Positions 1 through 4,876 of a DNA stretch of 5,051 nucleotides are shown one piece after another. Source of the stretch: JAFDVN01 sp035758545 (GTDB taxonomy: Bacteria > Acidobacteriota > Holophagae > Holophagales > Holophagaceae); the NCBI GenBank assembly GCA_035758545.1, contig DASTWQ010000123.1:1-5051 (forward strand), in the 5' to 3' direction. Made by a program: the position numbers and the translations under genes. Below the pieces are notes generated by a model. The model saw only the letters and a program-made list of their open reading frames with translations, searched no databases and was not told where the DNA came from. Each line of letters opens with the position of its first letter. Within the stretch, counting starts at the first letter, position 1.

Positions 1-62
1 GGCGGGATGATCGTCTTGCCTGCAGACCTCGACCCTCACCACCTCATCACCTCGCCACCTGC
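1..62. repeat. Gene-free left edge with 8-nt degenerate tandem repeat
   Basis: This is the downstream side of the methionine aminopeptidase gene. Three consecutive 8-nt units, CTCACCAC, CTCATCAC and CTCGCCAC, lie at 35-58, flanked by partial copies. No coding frame and no clear terminator hairpin is visible. The piece is too short, and cut by the window edge, to say whether it belongs to a larger repeat element. Confidence 0.45.
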
Positions 63-860
63 CTAGAGCCCGTCCTCCAGCTCGAACTCGGGGTCCGGCA
101 GGCTCAGGATCTCGGGGCCGTTGGCGGTGATGGCGATGTCGTGCTCGTACTGGGCGCTGAGGCCGCCGTCCTTGGTGCGCACGGTCCAGCCGTCGGCCTC
201 CACGAGACAGGCGTGGGAGCCGGTGCAGAGGATGGGCTCGATGGTGATGGCCATGCCGGCCTCGAAGCGGAAGCCGGTGCCCGGGCGCTGGTCCGCGAAG
301 ACCACCTGGGGATCCTCATGCAGCTCGCGGCCGATGCCGTGGCCGATGTATTCGCGGACGACCGAGTAGCCGCGCTCCTCGGCGAAGGTCTGGACCGCCG
401 TCGCCATGTCGCCCAGGCGGTTGCCGGGCCGGCAGTGCTCGATGCCCACGAACATGGCGAGCTGGGCGGCCTGCATGAGGTCCCGGGCCTGCTCGCTGAC
501 CTGGCCCACGCCCACCGTGAGGCAGGTGTCGCCGTGGTAGCCGTCCAGCTTGCAGCCGCAGTCGATGCTGATGATGTCGCCCTCCTGGAGGACGTACTTG
601 GTCGGGATGCCGTGCACCACCTTGTCGTTGACGGAGGTGCAGAGCGTTCCAGGGAAGCCGTGGTAGCCCTTGAAGTTGGGCACCGCGCCCTGCTGGCGGA
701 TGTAGGTCTCCGCGGCCTTGTCCAGCTCCAGCAGGCTCACGCCGGGCTTCGCCGCCCGCGCCGCAACCCGCAGCGCATTCGCGGCGATGCGCGCCGCCTG
801 CCGCATCTTGTCGATCTCACGGCGGCTCTTGTAGCGGATCTGTTCCCGGATCAGGACCAC
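63..860 (-). CDS. map: Methionine aminopeptidase, type I
   Basis: Cytosolic metalloprotease that removes the initiator methionine from new proteins whose second residue is small. All five metal ligands of the pita-bread fold are visible. Numbered from the ATG at 950, they are D130 (in ISID), D141 (in YHGD), H204 (in GHGIG), E238 (in TIEP) and E269 (in QYEHD); the substrate-contacting H113 (in VVHGIP) is also present. The reading frame is open to an ATG at 950, but the chosen start is the GTG at 858-860. An AGGAG sits 5 nt upstream of it (866-870 on this strand). The resulting 265-aa protein has the usual type I length and begins just before the typical IRYKSRREIDKMR opening. The extra 30 residues of the longer form are low-complexity, translate part of a tandem-repeat region, and their ATG has no good ribosome binding site. 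The family and function are near certain; the start is less so. Confidence 0.95.
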   Translation of the reverse strand: MVLIREQIRYKSRREIDKMRQAARIAANALRVAARAAKPGVSLLELDKAAETYIRQQGAVPNFKGYHGFPGTLCTSVNDKVVHGIPTKYVLQEGDIISIDCGCKLDGYHGDTCLTVGVGQVSEQARDLMQAAQLAMFVGIEHCRPGNRLGDMATAVQTFAEERGYSVVREYIGHGIGRELHEDPQVVFADQRPGTGFRFEAGMAITIEPILCTGSHACLVEADGWTVRTKDGGLSAQYEHDIAITANGPEILSLPDPEFELEDGL

Positions 861-865
861 ACGGT

Positions 866-883
866 CTCCTGGGAGCCAGTTTA
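866..883 (-). promoter_or_regulatory. RBS and possible -10 for the aminopeptidase gene
   Basis: On the minus strand AGGAG (866-870) precedes the GTG start by 5 nt and decides that start. A TAAACT hexamer (878-883) lies a few bases further upstream and could be a -10 box matching TATAAT at 4 of 6 positions, giving a very short leader. No recognisable -35 is present at the right distance, so the promoter part is weak; the ribosome binding site is convincing. Confidence 0.5.
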
Positions 884-891
884 TCGGGTTT

Positions 892-1007
892 TCAGGCTGG
901 GGGCTGGAGGTTGGAGGTCGGGATGCGCGGCGCGATGCGCCGGTCTTCATCTCAAGGCGTGGCCCGCGGGGCCGCAGAGAGCCTCCAGCCTCCAGCCTCC
1001 AGCCTCA
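892..1007. repeat. Imperfect inverted repeat built of 7-nt units
   Basis: The left arm 892-918 and the reverse complement of the right arm 981-1007 align without gaps at 23 of 27 positions. Each arm is a run of 7-nt units. The right arm has three perfect GCCTCCA copies (981-1001) plus a partial one; the left arm has the opposite-strand version with some decay (GGCTGGA, GGTTGGA, GGTCGGG). The spacer contains two small perfect GC-rich hairpins: GGCGC-gat-GCGCC at 929-941 and GGCCC-gcg-GGGCC at 961-973. The whole structure sits between the starts of two divergent genes. It looks like a dispersed intergenic repeat; its copy number cannot be judged from one window. Confidence 0.7.
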
Positions 1008-1017
1008 TAATCCCCCC
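1006..1017 (+). promoter_or_regulatory. Possible -10 box for a leaderless transcript
   Basis: CATAAT (1006-1011) matches the TATAAT consensus at 5 of 6 positions and is followed by six C residues and then the ATG at 1018. There is no purine-rich ribosome binding site before that ATG. A transcript starting 7 nt after the hexamer would begin exactly at the A of the start codon, so leaderless translation is the simplest reading. No -35 box is evident, as the heptamer repeat occupies that position. Confidence 0.35.
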
Positions 1018-1632
1018 ATGGGCTACGCGCGCAACGACTGGGACTGGCTGGAGGCCGAATGGGCCTTCCACCTGCACGGCCGCAGCGCCTTCCTGTCCCG
1101 GGAGGACTTCGCCACCCTCCAGGGCTGGGAAGGGGAGGGCGTGCCGCCGGACGCCGTCGTCGCCGCCATGGAGGCCTACTTCGCCCGCCGGGCGAAGCGC
1201 CCGCGGCCCCGGGCCTTCGTGGCGGTGGCCCACCTGGAGAAGGACGTGGCCAAGGTCATGAAGTTCCGCGCCGCCCTGGCCCGGGCCGGGGAGGCCCCGG
1301 CCGCCGCCGGCTGGGAGACGGTGAAGGAGCCCCTGCGCTCGGATCCACAGGCCCGGGCGGCCTTCGAGGCGTGGCGCCGGGCCCAGGCGGCCCTTCCCCT
1401 GCCGGATTCTGCGGGTTACCTGGAGGCCCACGACGCCGAGCGCGCGGCCTATGCGGCCCTGCTCCAGAAGGCCGAGGCGGCCCTGGGGCCGGAGGCGCCG
1501 GCGATGCAGACGGCCCTCCGGGAGCGCCTGCGGGAAGCCCGCATCGAGGAGGACGGTCTCGTCTGGCGGCGGGCCTGGGCCCACCACTGGGGCAAGTCGG
1601 TGGCCGAGGCCTGGGGGCTGCCGCTGGAGTGA
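1018..1632 (+). CDS. Conserved-looking hypothetical protein, 204 aa
   Basis: I do not recognise a named family. The protein is soluble, rich in Ala, Arg, Glu and Trp, and has no signal peptide or membrane segment. Residues 25-56 (FLSREDF... GVPPDAVVAAMEAYFARR) look like two helices with a turn. They resemble a pattern I recall from uncharacterised acidobacterial and deltaproteobacterial proteins, in which a 'position-by-wing' segment precedes 'V..gI..AF.RR' and a later helix; that is only a resemblance. Residues 110-175 are predicted helical and possibly coiled. The C-terminus is Trp/His-rich (W183, W187, H189, H190, W191, W199). Codon use matches the neighbours and the high third-position GC supports real coding. 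It is followed by the membrane hydroxylase gene 55 bp downstream on the same strand, so the two may share a transcript. The start is the first ATG in frame, directly behind a -10-like box. Confidence 0.75.
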   Translation: MGYARNDWDWLEAEWAFHLHGRSAFLSREDFATLQGWEGEGVPPDAVVAAMEAYFARRAKRPRPRAFVAVAHLEKDVAKVMKFRAALARAGEAPAAAGWETVKEPLRSDPQARAAFEAWRRAQAALPLPDSAGYLEAHDAERAAYAALLQKAEAALGPEAPAMQTALRERLREARIEEDGLVWRRAWAHHWGKSVAEAWGLPLE

Positions 1633-1658
1633 GCCGGGGCGAAGGCCGGCAGGGACCG

Positions 1659-1682
1659 TAGAATGGCCCTTTGCCTCCAGGA
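1659..1682 (+). promoter_or_regulatory. Possible -10 box and RBS for the hydroxylase gene
   Basis: TAGAAT at 1659-1664 matches the -10 consensus at 5 of 6 positions, and an AGGA at 1679-1682 lies 5 nt before the ATG at 1688. The same bases can also fold as a small stem, with AGGG and CC at 1651-1657 pairing to GGCCCT at 1665-1670 around the TAGAAT, followed by three T residues. A weak terminator for the upstream gene is therefore an alternative reading. No -35 is evident. Confidence 0.35.
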
Positions 1683-1687
1683 TCCCC

Positions 1688-2806
1688 ATGGCCTCGACCT
1701 CCCCCGACCTCCAGCCTGAATTCCGACTCGGCGAGGGCCGCATCAGCGGCGTGCTGGGGGTCTTCCTGGGGGTCCTCGCCTTCGGCGGCGTGCTCTGCTT
1801 CTGGTTCCCCAGCCTGCTCACCACGCCGGACGCCCGGAGCCTCTACGCCGCCCACCTGGGCCTCTTCCGGACCCTCCTCCAGGCCGCGCTGGTGGGGGCC
1901 TTCACCCTGGGCGCCCTCAGCGTCGTCCTCAGCCGTTCCCGGAAGCTGGGGCTGACGGCCCTGGCCCTGGCGGTCGGCGCGGCGCTCATGGGCGGGGCCC
2001 AGGCCAAGGTGGGCGTGGTGGCGACCCGCCCCTTCTACCTGGGCGTGGACTACTTCCTGCTGGAGCTGCTGGCCCTGAGCCTGGTCTTCATCCCCCTGGA
2101 GCGGCTGTTCGCGCGCATTCCGACCCAGAAGGTGCTCCGGGCGGACTGGTGGCTGGACATGAAGCACTTCCTCATCGGCCATGTGGGGGTCCAGGTCGTC
2201 TCCTTCCTCATCGCCCTGCCGGCGCACCTGCTCTTCAAGTGGGCGGTGAGCCCCGCCTTCCAGGCCCGGGTCGCGGCCCAGCCCTTCTGGTTGCAGGTCA
2301 TCGAGCTGCTCTTCCTCATCGACTTCCTCAACTACTGGATCCACGTGGCCTTCCACAAGGTGCCCTGGCTCTGGAAGTTCCATGCCGTCCACCACAGCCC
2401 CGAGCACATGGACTGGCTCGCGGGCTCCCGCAGCCACCTCGTGGACACCGTCGCCAACCGCGCGCTGCCCTACACCCTCATCTTCCTCATGGGCTTCGCG
2501 CCGGGGCCGCTGCTGGTCTACATCAGCTTCGTCTCCTTCCAGGCCGTCTTCATCCACGCCAACGTGCGCTGGACCTTCCCGGGCCTGCGCTGGGTGATCG
2601 CCACCCCGGAGTTCCACCACTGGCACCACTGCAAGGACGCCGAGGGCATCGACACCAACTTCGCGGTGTTCCTGCCGATCTACGACCGGCTCTTCGGGAC
2701 GGCCCATCTGCCGGGTCACTGGCCGAAGGAACTGGGCGTGAGCGGCGAGACCCTGCCGCAGACCTACCTCGGCCAGCTGGCCTATCCCTTCAAGCGCGGC
2801 GCATGA
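1688..2806 (+). CDS. Sterol desaturase / fatty acid hydroxylase superfamily membrane protein
   Basis: Integral membrane di-iron oxygenase of the fatty acid hydroxylase superfamily, which hydroxylates or desaturates sterols, fatty acyl chains, carotenoids or alkyl glycerols with O2. The histidine clusters of the family are visible in order: H219-x3-H223 (HVAFH), H232-x2-H235-H236 (HAVHH), H290 (FIHANVRW) and H310-H311-x-H313-H314 (FHHWHH). The catalytic domain spans about residues 204-338. Hydrophobic stretches near 20-43, 58-82, 87-104, 119-138, 160-185, 203-222 and 262-285 predict about seven membrane spans. The first 110 or so residues form an extra membrane region in front of the usual core; the 372-aa length is longer than a minimal family member. 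The ATG at 1688 has an AGGA 5 nt upstream. The stop overlaps the next start (ATGA), so the following gene is translationally coupled. The superfamily assignment is strong; the substrate cannot be told from sequence. Confidence 0.9.
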   Translation: MASTSPDLQPEFRLGEGRISGVLGVFLGVLAFGGVLCFWFPSLLTTPDARSLYAAHLGLFRTLLQAALVGAFTLGALSVVLSRSRKLGLTALALAVGAALMGGAQAKVGVVATRPFYLGVDYFLLELLALSLVFIPLERLFARIPTQKVLRADWWLDMKHFLIGHVGVQVVSFLIALPAHLLFKWAVSPAFQARVAAQPFWLQVIELLFLIDFLNYWIHVAFHKVPWLWKFHAVHHSPEHMDWLAGSRSHLVDTVANRALPYTLIFLMGFAPGPLLVYISFVSFQAVFIHANVRWTFPGLRWVIATPEFHHWHHCKDAEGIDTNFAVFLPIYDRLFGTAHLPGHWPKELGVSGETLPQTYLGQLAYPFKRGA

Positions 2807-4071
2807 GCGGGGAGCGGCTGGAAGCCTGGAAGCGGGAGCTGGAGGCGCCCGGCGAGGGTTTCTTCCCGGCGCTGGGAGCGCTTCTGCGGGAGCCGGAAGG
2901 CGCCAGGGACGCGGCCCGGGAGGCCATCAAGGCCCTGGTGCCCCGCATCGCCTGGGAGACCTACCTCCCTCACGTGCCCCATGGCGTCCTCGGCCTCGGC
3001 GCCGTCTTCCGCCTGCGTCCCTTCCTGGCGGAGGCCAGCTTCCGCCGGGTCCTCGCCACCCAGCTCCATGCCTTCGCCCACGAGGGCCGGCGCCGCACCG
3101 CCTGGGAGATCTCCAAGGGCTCCGGCCACTGGCCGAACCTGGAGACCGCGATCGCCAAGCACCTGCCGGCCCTGGCCTACGGCGAAGCGCAGGGCATTGA
3201 GCAGCCGGAGACCGCGGACTTCACCCGCCTCGGCGCCGCCGTGGCCCGGGACATGGCGAACATGGGCCACAAGCCGGTGATGGCCCACCGGCTGCGGGAG
3301 CTCTTCCTGGCCCTGGACCGGCCCAAGGCCACCGGGCGCCGGCTCCTGGGCCTCACGGCCTGGCTCGCGGCGTCGGAGCCTGAGGACCGCTTCTGGGCCA
3401 AGCGCGCCCTCGCCCGGCTGGGGGAGGCCGGGCCCGTGCCCGCCGAGGGCGCCGGCCTGCCCGAGGAGGCCGTCCGGGAGATCTGCGACCTGGGCCTGGT
3501 GGAACTGCTCAATGTCGTCACCGCCCGGGTGAAGGCCGGCGCCTCCCAAGGGCCGCTGAAGGAGACCCTCGTCCGCGCCGCGGCGGAGAAGCTGCTGGAT
3601 GCCCGGCGGGACCTGGAGGGTAAGACCAGCTGGGCCCTCACCTACCTGGCGACGGTGGCGGCGGAGAGGCCGGCCGATCCCATCGCCTGGTGCCAGGCCG
3701 CGGCGCTGGTGAACCTCTTCCCCACGGATGAGGCCGAGGGCCGCGTCCGCCCGCTGCCGGTCACCGACGCCAGCGAGGCCGCGCTGGTAGACGCTCTCCT
3801 CGACGCCGAGCCCGCGAAGGCCATGGGCCTGGTGGCCGGGCTGGATCCGGACGCCGCCCTGCGGGCCCTGGCGGAGGCCGCCAGCCAGAACGATCCGGCC
3901 TTCAATCACAGCCACCACCTCCTGGCGGTGGCCGCCGCCGCGGATATGGTCCCGGGCCTGGGCGACACCGCCCGCCGGGAGCTGCTGCAGGCCGTCGCCA
4001 AGAGCCTCGCCAACAGCCAGGGGTCCTCGGATCTGGGACGGAAGGCGGAGAAGGCGCTCGGGGTGGGTTGA
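2803..4071 (+). CDS. Uncharacterised helical protein with paired histidines, coupled to the hydroxylase
   Basis: This 422-aa soluble protein has no signal peptide or membrane span; it is Ala/Leu-rich and almost wholly helical by composition. I cannot name its family. Its histidines are clustered: H57-x2-H60 (HVPHG), H89-x3-H93 (HAFAH), H109, H120, H156 and H162 (MGHKPVMAH), and H369-x-H371-H372 (NHSHH). The residues 60-75 (HGVLGLGAVFRLRPFL) and the later HK...H helix recall questin-oxidase-like proteins, an impression that has not been tested. The ATG at 2803 overlaps the upstream TGA in an ATGA junction and has no clear ribosome binding site of its own, as expected for coupling by termination-reinitiation. 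The same frame is open upstream to 2149, but that part lies over the hydroxylase gene in another frame and gives a low-quality protein. The final TGA lies inside the left arm of the repeat element at 4065-4314. Confidence 0.85.
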   Translation: MSGERLEAWKRELEAPGEGFFPALGALLREPEGARDAAREAIKALVPRIAWETYLPHVPHGVLGLGAVFRLRPFLAEASFRRVLATQLHAFAHEGRRRTAWEISKGSGHWPNLETAIAKHLPALAYGEAQGIEQPETADFTRLGAAVARDMANMGHKPVMAHRLRELFLALDRPKATGRRLLGLTAWLAASEPEDRFWAKRALARLGEAGPVPAEGAGLPEEAVREICDLGLVELLNVVTARVKAGASQGPLKETLVRAAAEKLLDARRDLEGKTSWALTYLATVAAERPADPIAWCQAAALVNLFPTDEAEGRVRPLPVTDASEAALVDALLDAEPAKAMGLVAGLDPDAALRALAEAASQNDPAFNHSHHLLAVAAAADMVPGLGDTARRELLQAVAKSLANSQGSSDLGRKAEKALGVG

Positions 4072-4121
4072 CCGCAGAGACGCAGAGTGCGCAGAGGGGC
4101 GCCGACCCACCAGGCCCGGGC

Positions 4122-4137
4122 CCGCCGCGTGCGGCGG
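4122..4137. repeat. Small GC-rich hairpin
   Basis: CCGCCGC (4122-4128) pairs perfectly with GCGGCGG (4131-4137) across 2 nt, or as a 6-bp stem with a 4-nt loop. It is the first of three hairpins laid end to end within the convergent intergenic element. Confidence 0.6.
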
Positions 4138-4158
4138 CCTTCGCGCTTCGCGCGAAGG
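4138..4158. repeat. 9-bp perfect hairpin
   Basis: CCTTCGCGC (4138-4146) pairs perfectly with GCGCGAAGG (4150-4158) around a TTC loop. It directly follows the hairpin ending at 4137 and is one base away from the long stem that begins at 4160. Confidence 0.65.
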
Positions 4159-4159
4159 T

Positions 4160-4219
4160 GGATGAAAGGAGCGAGGGGATTCCGCGTGCAGGCGCGGAAT
4201 CCCCTCGCTCCTTTCATCC
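4160..4219. terminator. 27-bp perfect stem-loop, probable bidirectional terminator
   Basis: Bases 4160-4186 are the exact reverse complement of 4193-4219, with a 6-nt loop (TGCAGG). It lies between two convergent genes that end at 4071 and 4317, the usual place for a bidirectional terminator. The stem is far longer than ordinary intrinsic terminators and no T-tract follows on either strand. If it terminates transcription, it does so without the classic U-run, or it is mainly a palindromic repeat unit. The structure is certain; the termination role is inferred. Confidence 0.6.
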
Positions 4220-4316
4220 TAGCCGGGGCCGGACATGAGCCTCGCCCCCTTCGTGGCTTGGTGCCTTCGTGGTGAAGCCGTCCTCCGCGTCCTCCGCGTC
4301 TCTGCGGTGAACCCTT

Positions 4317-4790
4317 CTACCGGTCACCGTAATCCGGCCAGCTGTCCTTCCACTTGGTCTCGAAGAGCAGGGCGGTCTGGAGGCTTTCCACTTCCGGCCT
4401 CGCGGTGAAGGCGTCCAGGGCCAGGTCCCGCAGGTGGTCCGTGCCGCGCACGGCCACGTGGACTTGGAAGTCCATGGCGCCGGTCACGTGGTAGAGGGCC
4501 ACCACCTCCGGCAGGGCCAGCACGTGGCGGATGAAGGCCCGGACCTTCTCCCGGGAGTGCTGCTTCAGCTTCACGGCCACCAGGGCCTGGAGGCCGATGC
4601 CCAGAGCCTGGGGGTCCACGAAGGCGTGGAAGCCCTTGATCACCCCCTGCTTCGTGAGCCGCTGCACCCGGGCGAGGCAGGAGGAGGGCGCCAGGCCCAC
4701 CTTGGCCGCGAGCTCCTTGTTGGAGAGCCGCGCATTCTTCTGCAGGTGGGCGAGGATGGCGCGGTCGATTCGGTCGAGGGGCTGGTCCAT
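4317..4790 (-). CDS. Lrp/AsnC family transcriptional regulator
   Basis: This 157-aa cytosolic DNA-binding protein has the standard Lrp length and two-domain plan. The N-terminal AsnC-type helix-turn-helix covers about residues 5-50, opening with LDRIDRAILAHLQKNARLS and with the recognition helix near 35-45 (PSSCLARVQRL). A short linker (VIKGFHAFVDP) leads to the RAM effector-binding and oligomerisation domain at about 66-142, with the typical G104-x2-D107 turn (TGAMDFQVHV). Such proteins form octamer-like assemblies and sense amino acids. The ATG at 4788-4790 places the conserved LDxID opening four residues in, as in the family. It is divergent from a sulfur-amino-acid lyase-type gene, so that gene is the likely target, with autoregulation also likely. 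Examples from the family are MdeR of Pseudomonas and DecR of Escherichia coli, which control a neighbouring methionine or cysteine degradation enzyme. The family is certain; the target is inferred. Confidence 0.95.
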   Translation of the reverse strand: MDQPLDRIDRAILAHLQKNARLSNKELAAKVGLAPSSCLARVQRLTKQGVIKGFHAFVDPQALGIGLQALVAVKLKQHSREKVRAFIRHVLALPEVVALYHVTGAMDFQVHVAVRGTDHLRDLALDAFTARPEVESLQTALLFETKWKDSWPDYGDR

Positions 4791-4876
4791 GGCTGGATTC
4801 CGAATAAGATTCGAAAGCGTAGCATGCTGACAGAACGAACAATGGATGGAAGCCCAGATTTCCGATGGAGGCTCCC
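4791..4876. promoter_or_regulatory. Divergent promoter region with candidate Lrp operator
   Basis: These 86 bp separate the starts of the regulator and the PLP enzyme. They are noticeably more A/T-rich than the rest of the window. A dyad CGAAT-aag-ATTCG lies at 4801-4813, with a GATTC direct repeat at 4796-4800 and 4808-4812, and an 8-bp palindrome AGCATGCT lies at 4821-4828. The dyad is close to the regulator start, which suits autoregulation. CTGACA (4827-4832) resembles a -35 box for the rightward gene, but no matching -10 is clear. GGAGG at 4867-4871 is a strong ribosome binding site 5 nt before the ATG at 4877. Confidence 0.45.

Larger units (their letters stand above)
4065..4314. repeat. 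Nested palindromic intergenic element with 33-nt inverted ends
   Basis: The outer arms 4065-4097 and 4282-4314 match in inverted orientation at 28 of 33 positions, including a 13-nt identical block (ACCGCAGAGACGC at 4071-4083). Both arms consist of 9-nt units: GACGCAGAG then TGCGCAGAG on the left, and CCTCCGCGT twice (4282-4299) then CTCTGCGGT on the right. Inside, in order, are three adjoining hairpins (4122-4137, 4138-4158, 4160-4219) and a second repeat module in which CCTTCGTGG occurs at 4248-4256 and 4264-4272. I recall the 'ACCGCAGAGACGCAGAG' and 'CACCACGAAG' motifs as dispersed intergenic repeats in many unrelated bacteria. The element fills almost exactly the gap between two convergent genes. 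It carries no gene: a 62-codon frame at 4087-4275 is only the palindrome read through. Confidence 0.75.

Noticed and set aside
141..1010. Long plus-strand open frame opposite the aminopeptidase gene
   Set aside because: Antisense shadow of a well-identified gene. High third-position GC keeps reverse frames open, and the translation is Val/Asp/His/Gly-rich with no recognisable motif.
1633..1687. Intrinsic terminator after the 204-aa gene
   Set aside because: GCCGG/CCGGC at 1633-1650 is only 5 bp with a long loop and no T-run. The small stem at 1651-1670 with three T residues overlaps a -10-like box, so neither is listed as a terminator.
1256..2719. 487-codon minus-strand open frame
   Set aside because: Lies over the 1018-1632 and hydroxylase genes. 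Its Gly/Glu/Gln/Arg/Pro-rich translation is typical of an antisense frame in GC-rich DNA, while the plus strand carries clear histidine motifs.
2149..2802. N-terminal 218-codon extension of the helical protein frame
   Set aside because: Out-of-frame reading of the hydroxylase gene, rich in Pro/Arg/Gly/His. The ATGA overlap at 2803 gives a natural start.
2782..4110. 442-codon minus-strand open frame
   Set aside because: Antisense to the helical protein gene, low-complexity Gly/Gln/Arg/Leu composition and no ribosome binding site; the plus-strand gene has the coupled start and family-like composition.
4087..4275. Small 62-codon plus-strand frame, and a related minus-strand frame at 3906-4217
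   Set aside because: Both are readings of the 27-bp palindrome, which yields nearly the same peptide on the two strands. No ribosome binding site, and explained by the repeat.
4065..4314. CRISPR array
   Set aside because: Repeats are 9-16 nt, tandem or inverted, with no regular unique spacers.
4791..4876. Riboswitch (for example SAM type) ahead of the PLP enzyme
   Set aside because: The whole gap is 86 bp shared with a divergent promoter, too short for the leader plus promoter, and no conserved pairing pattern is visible.
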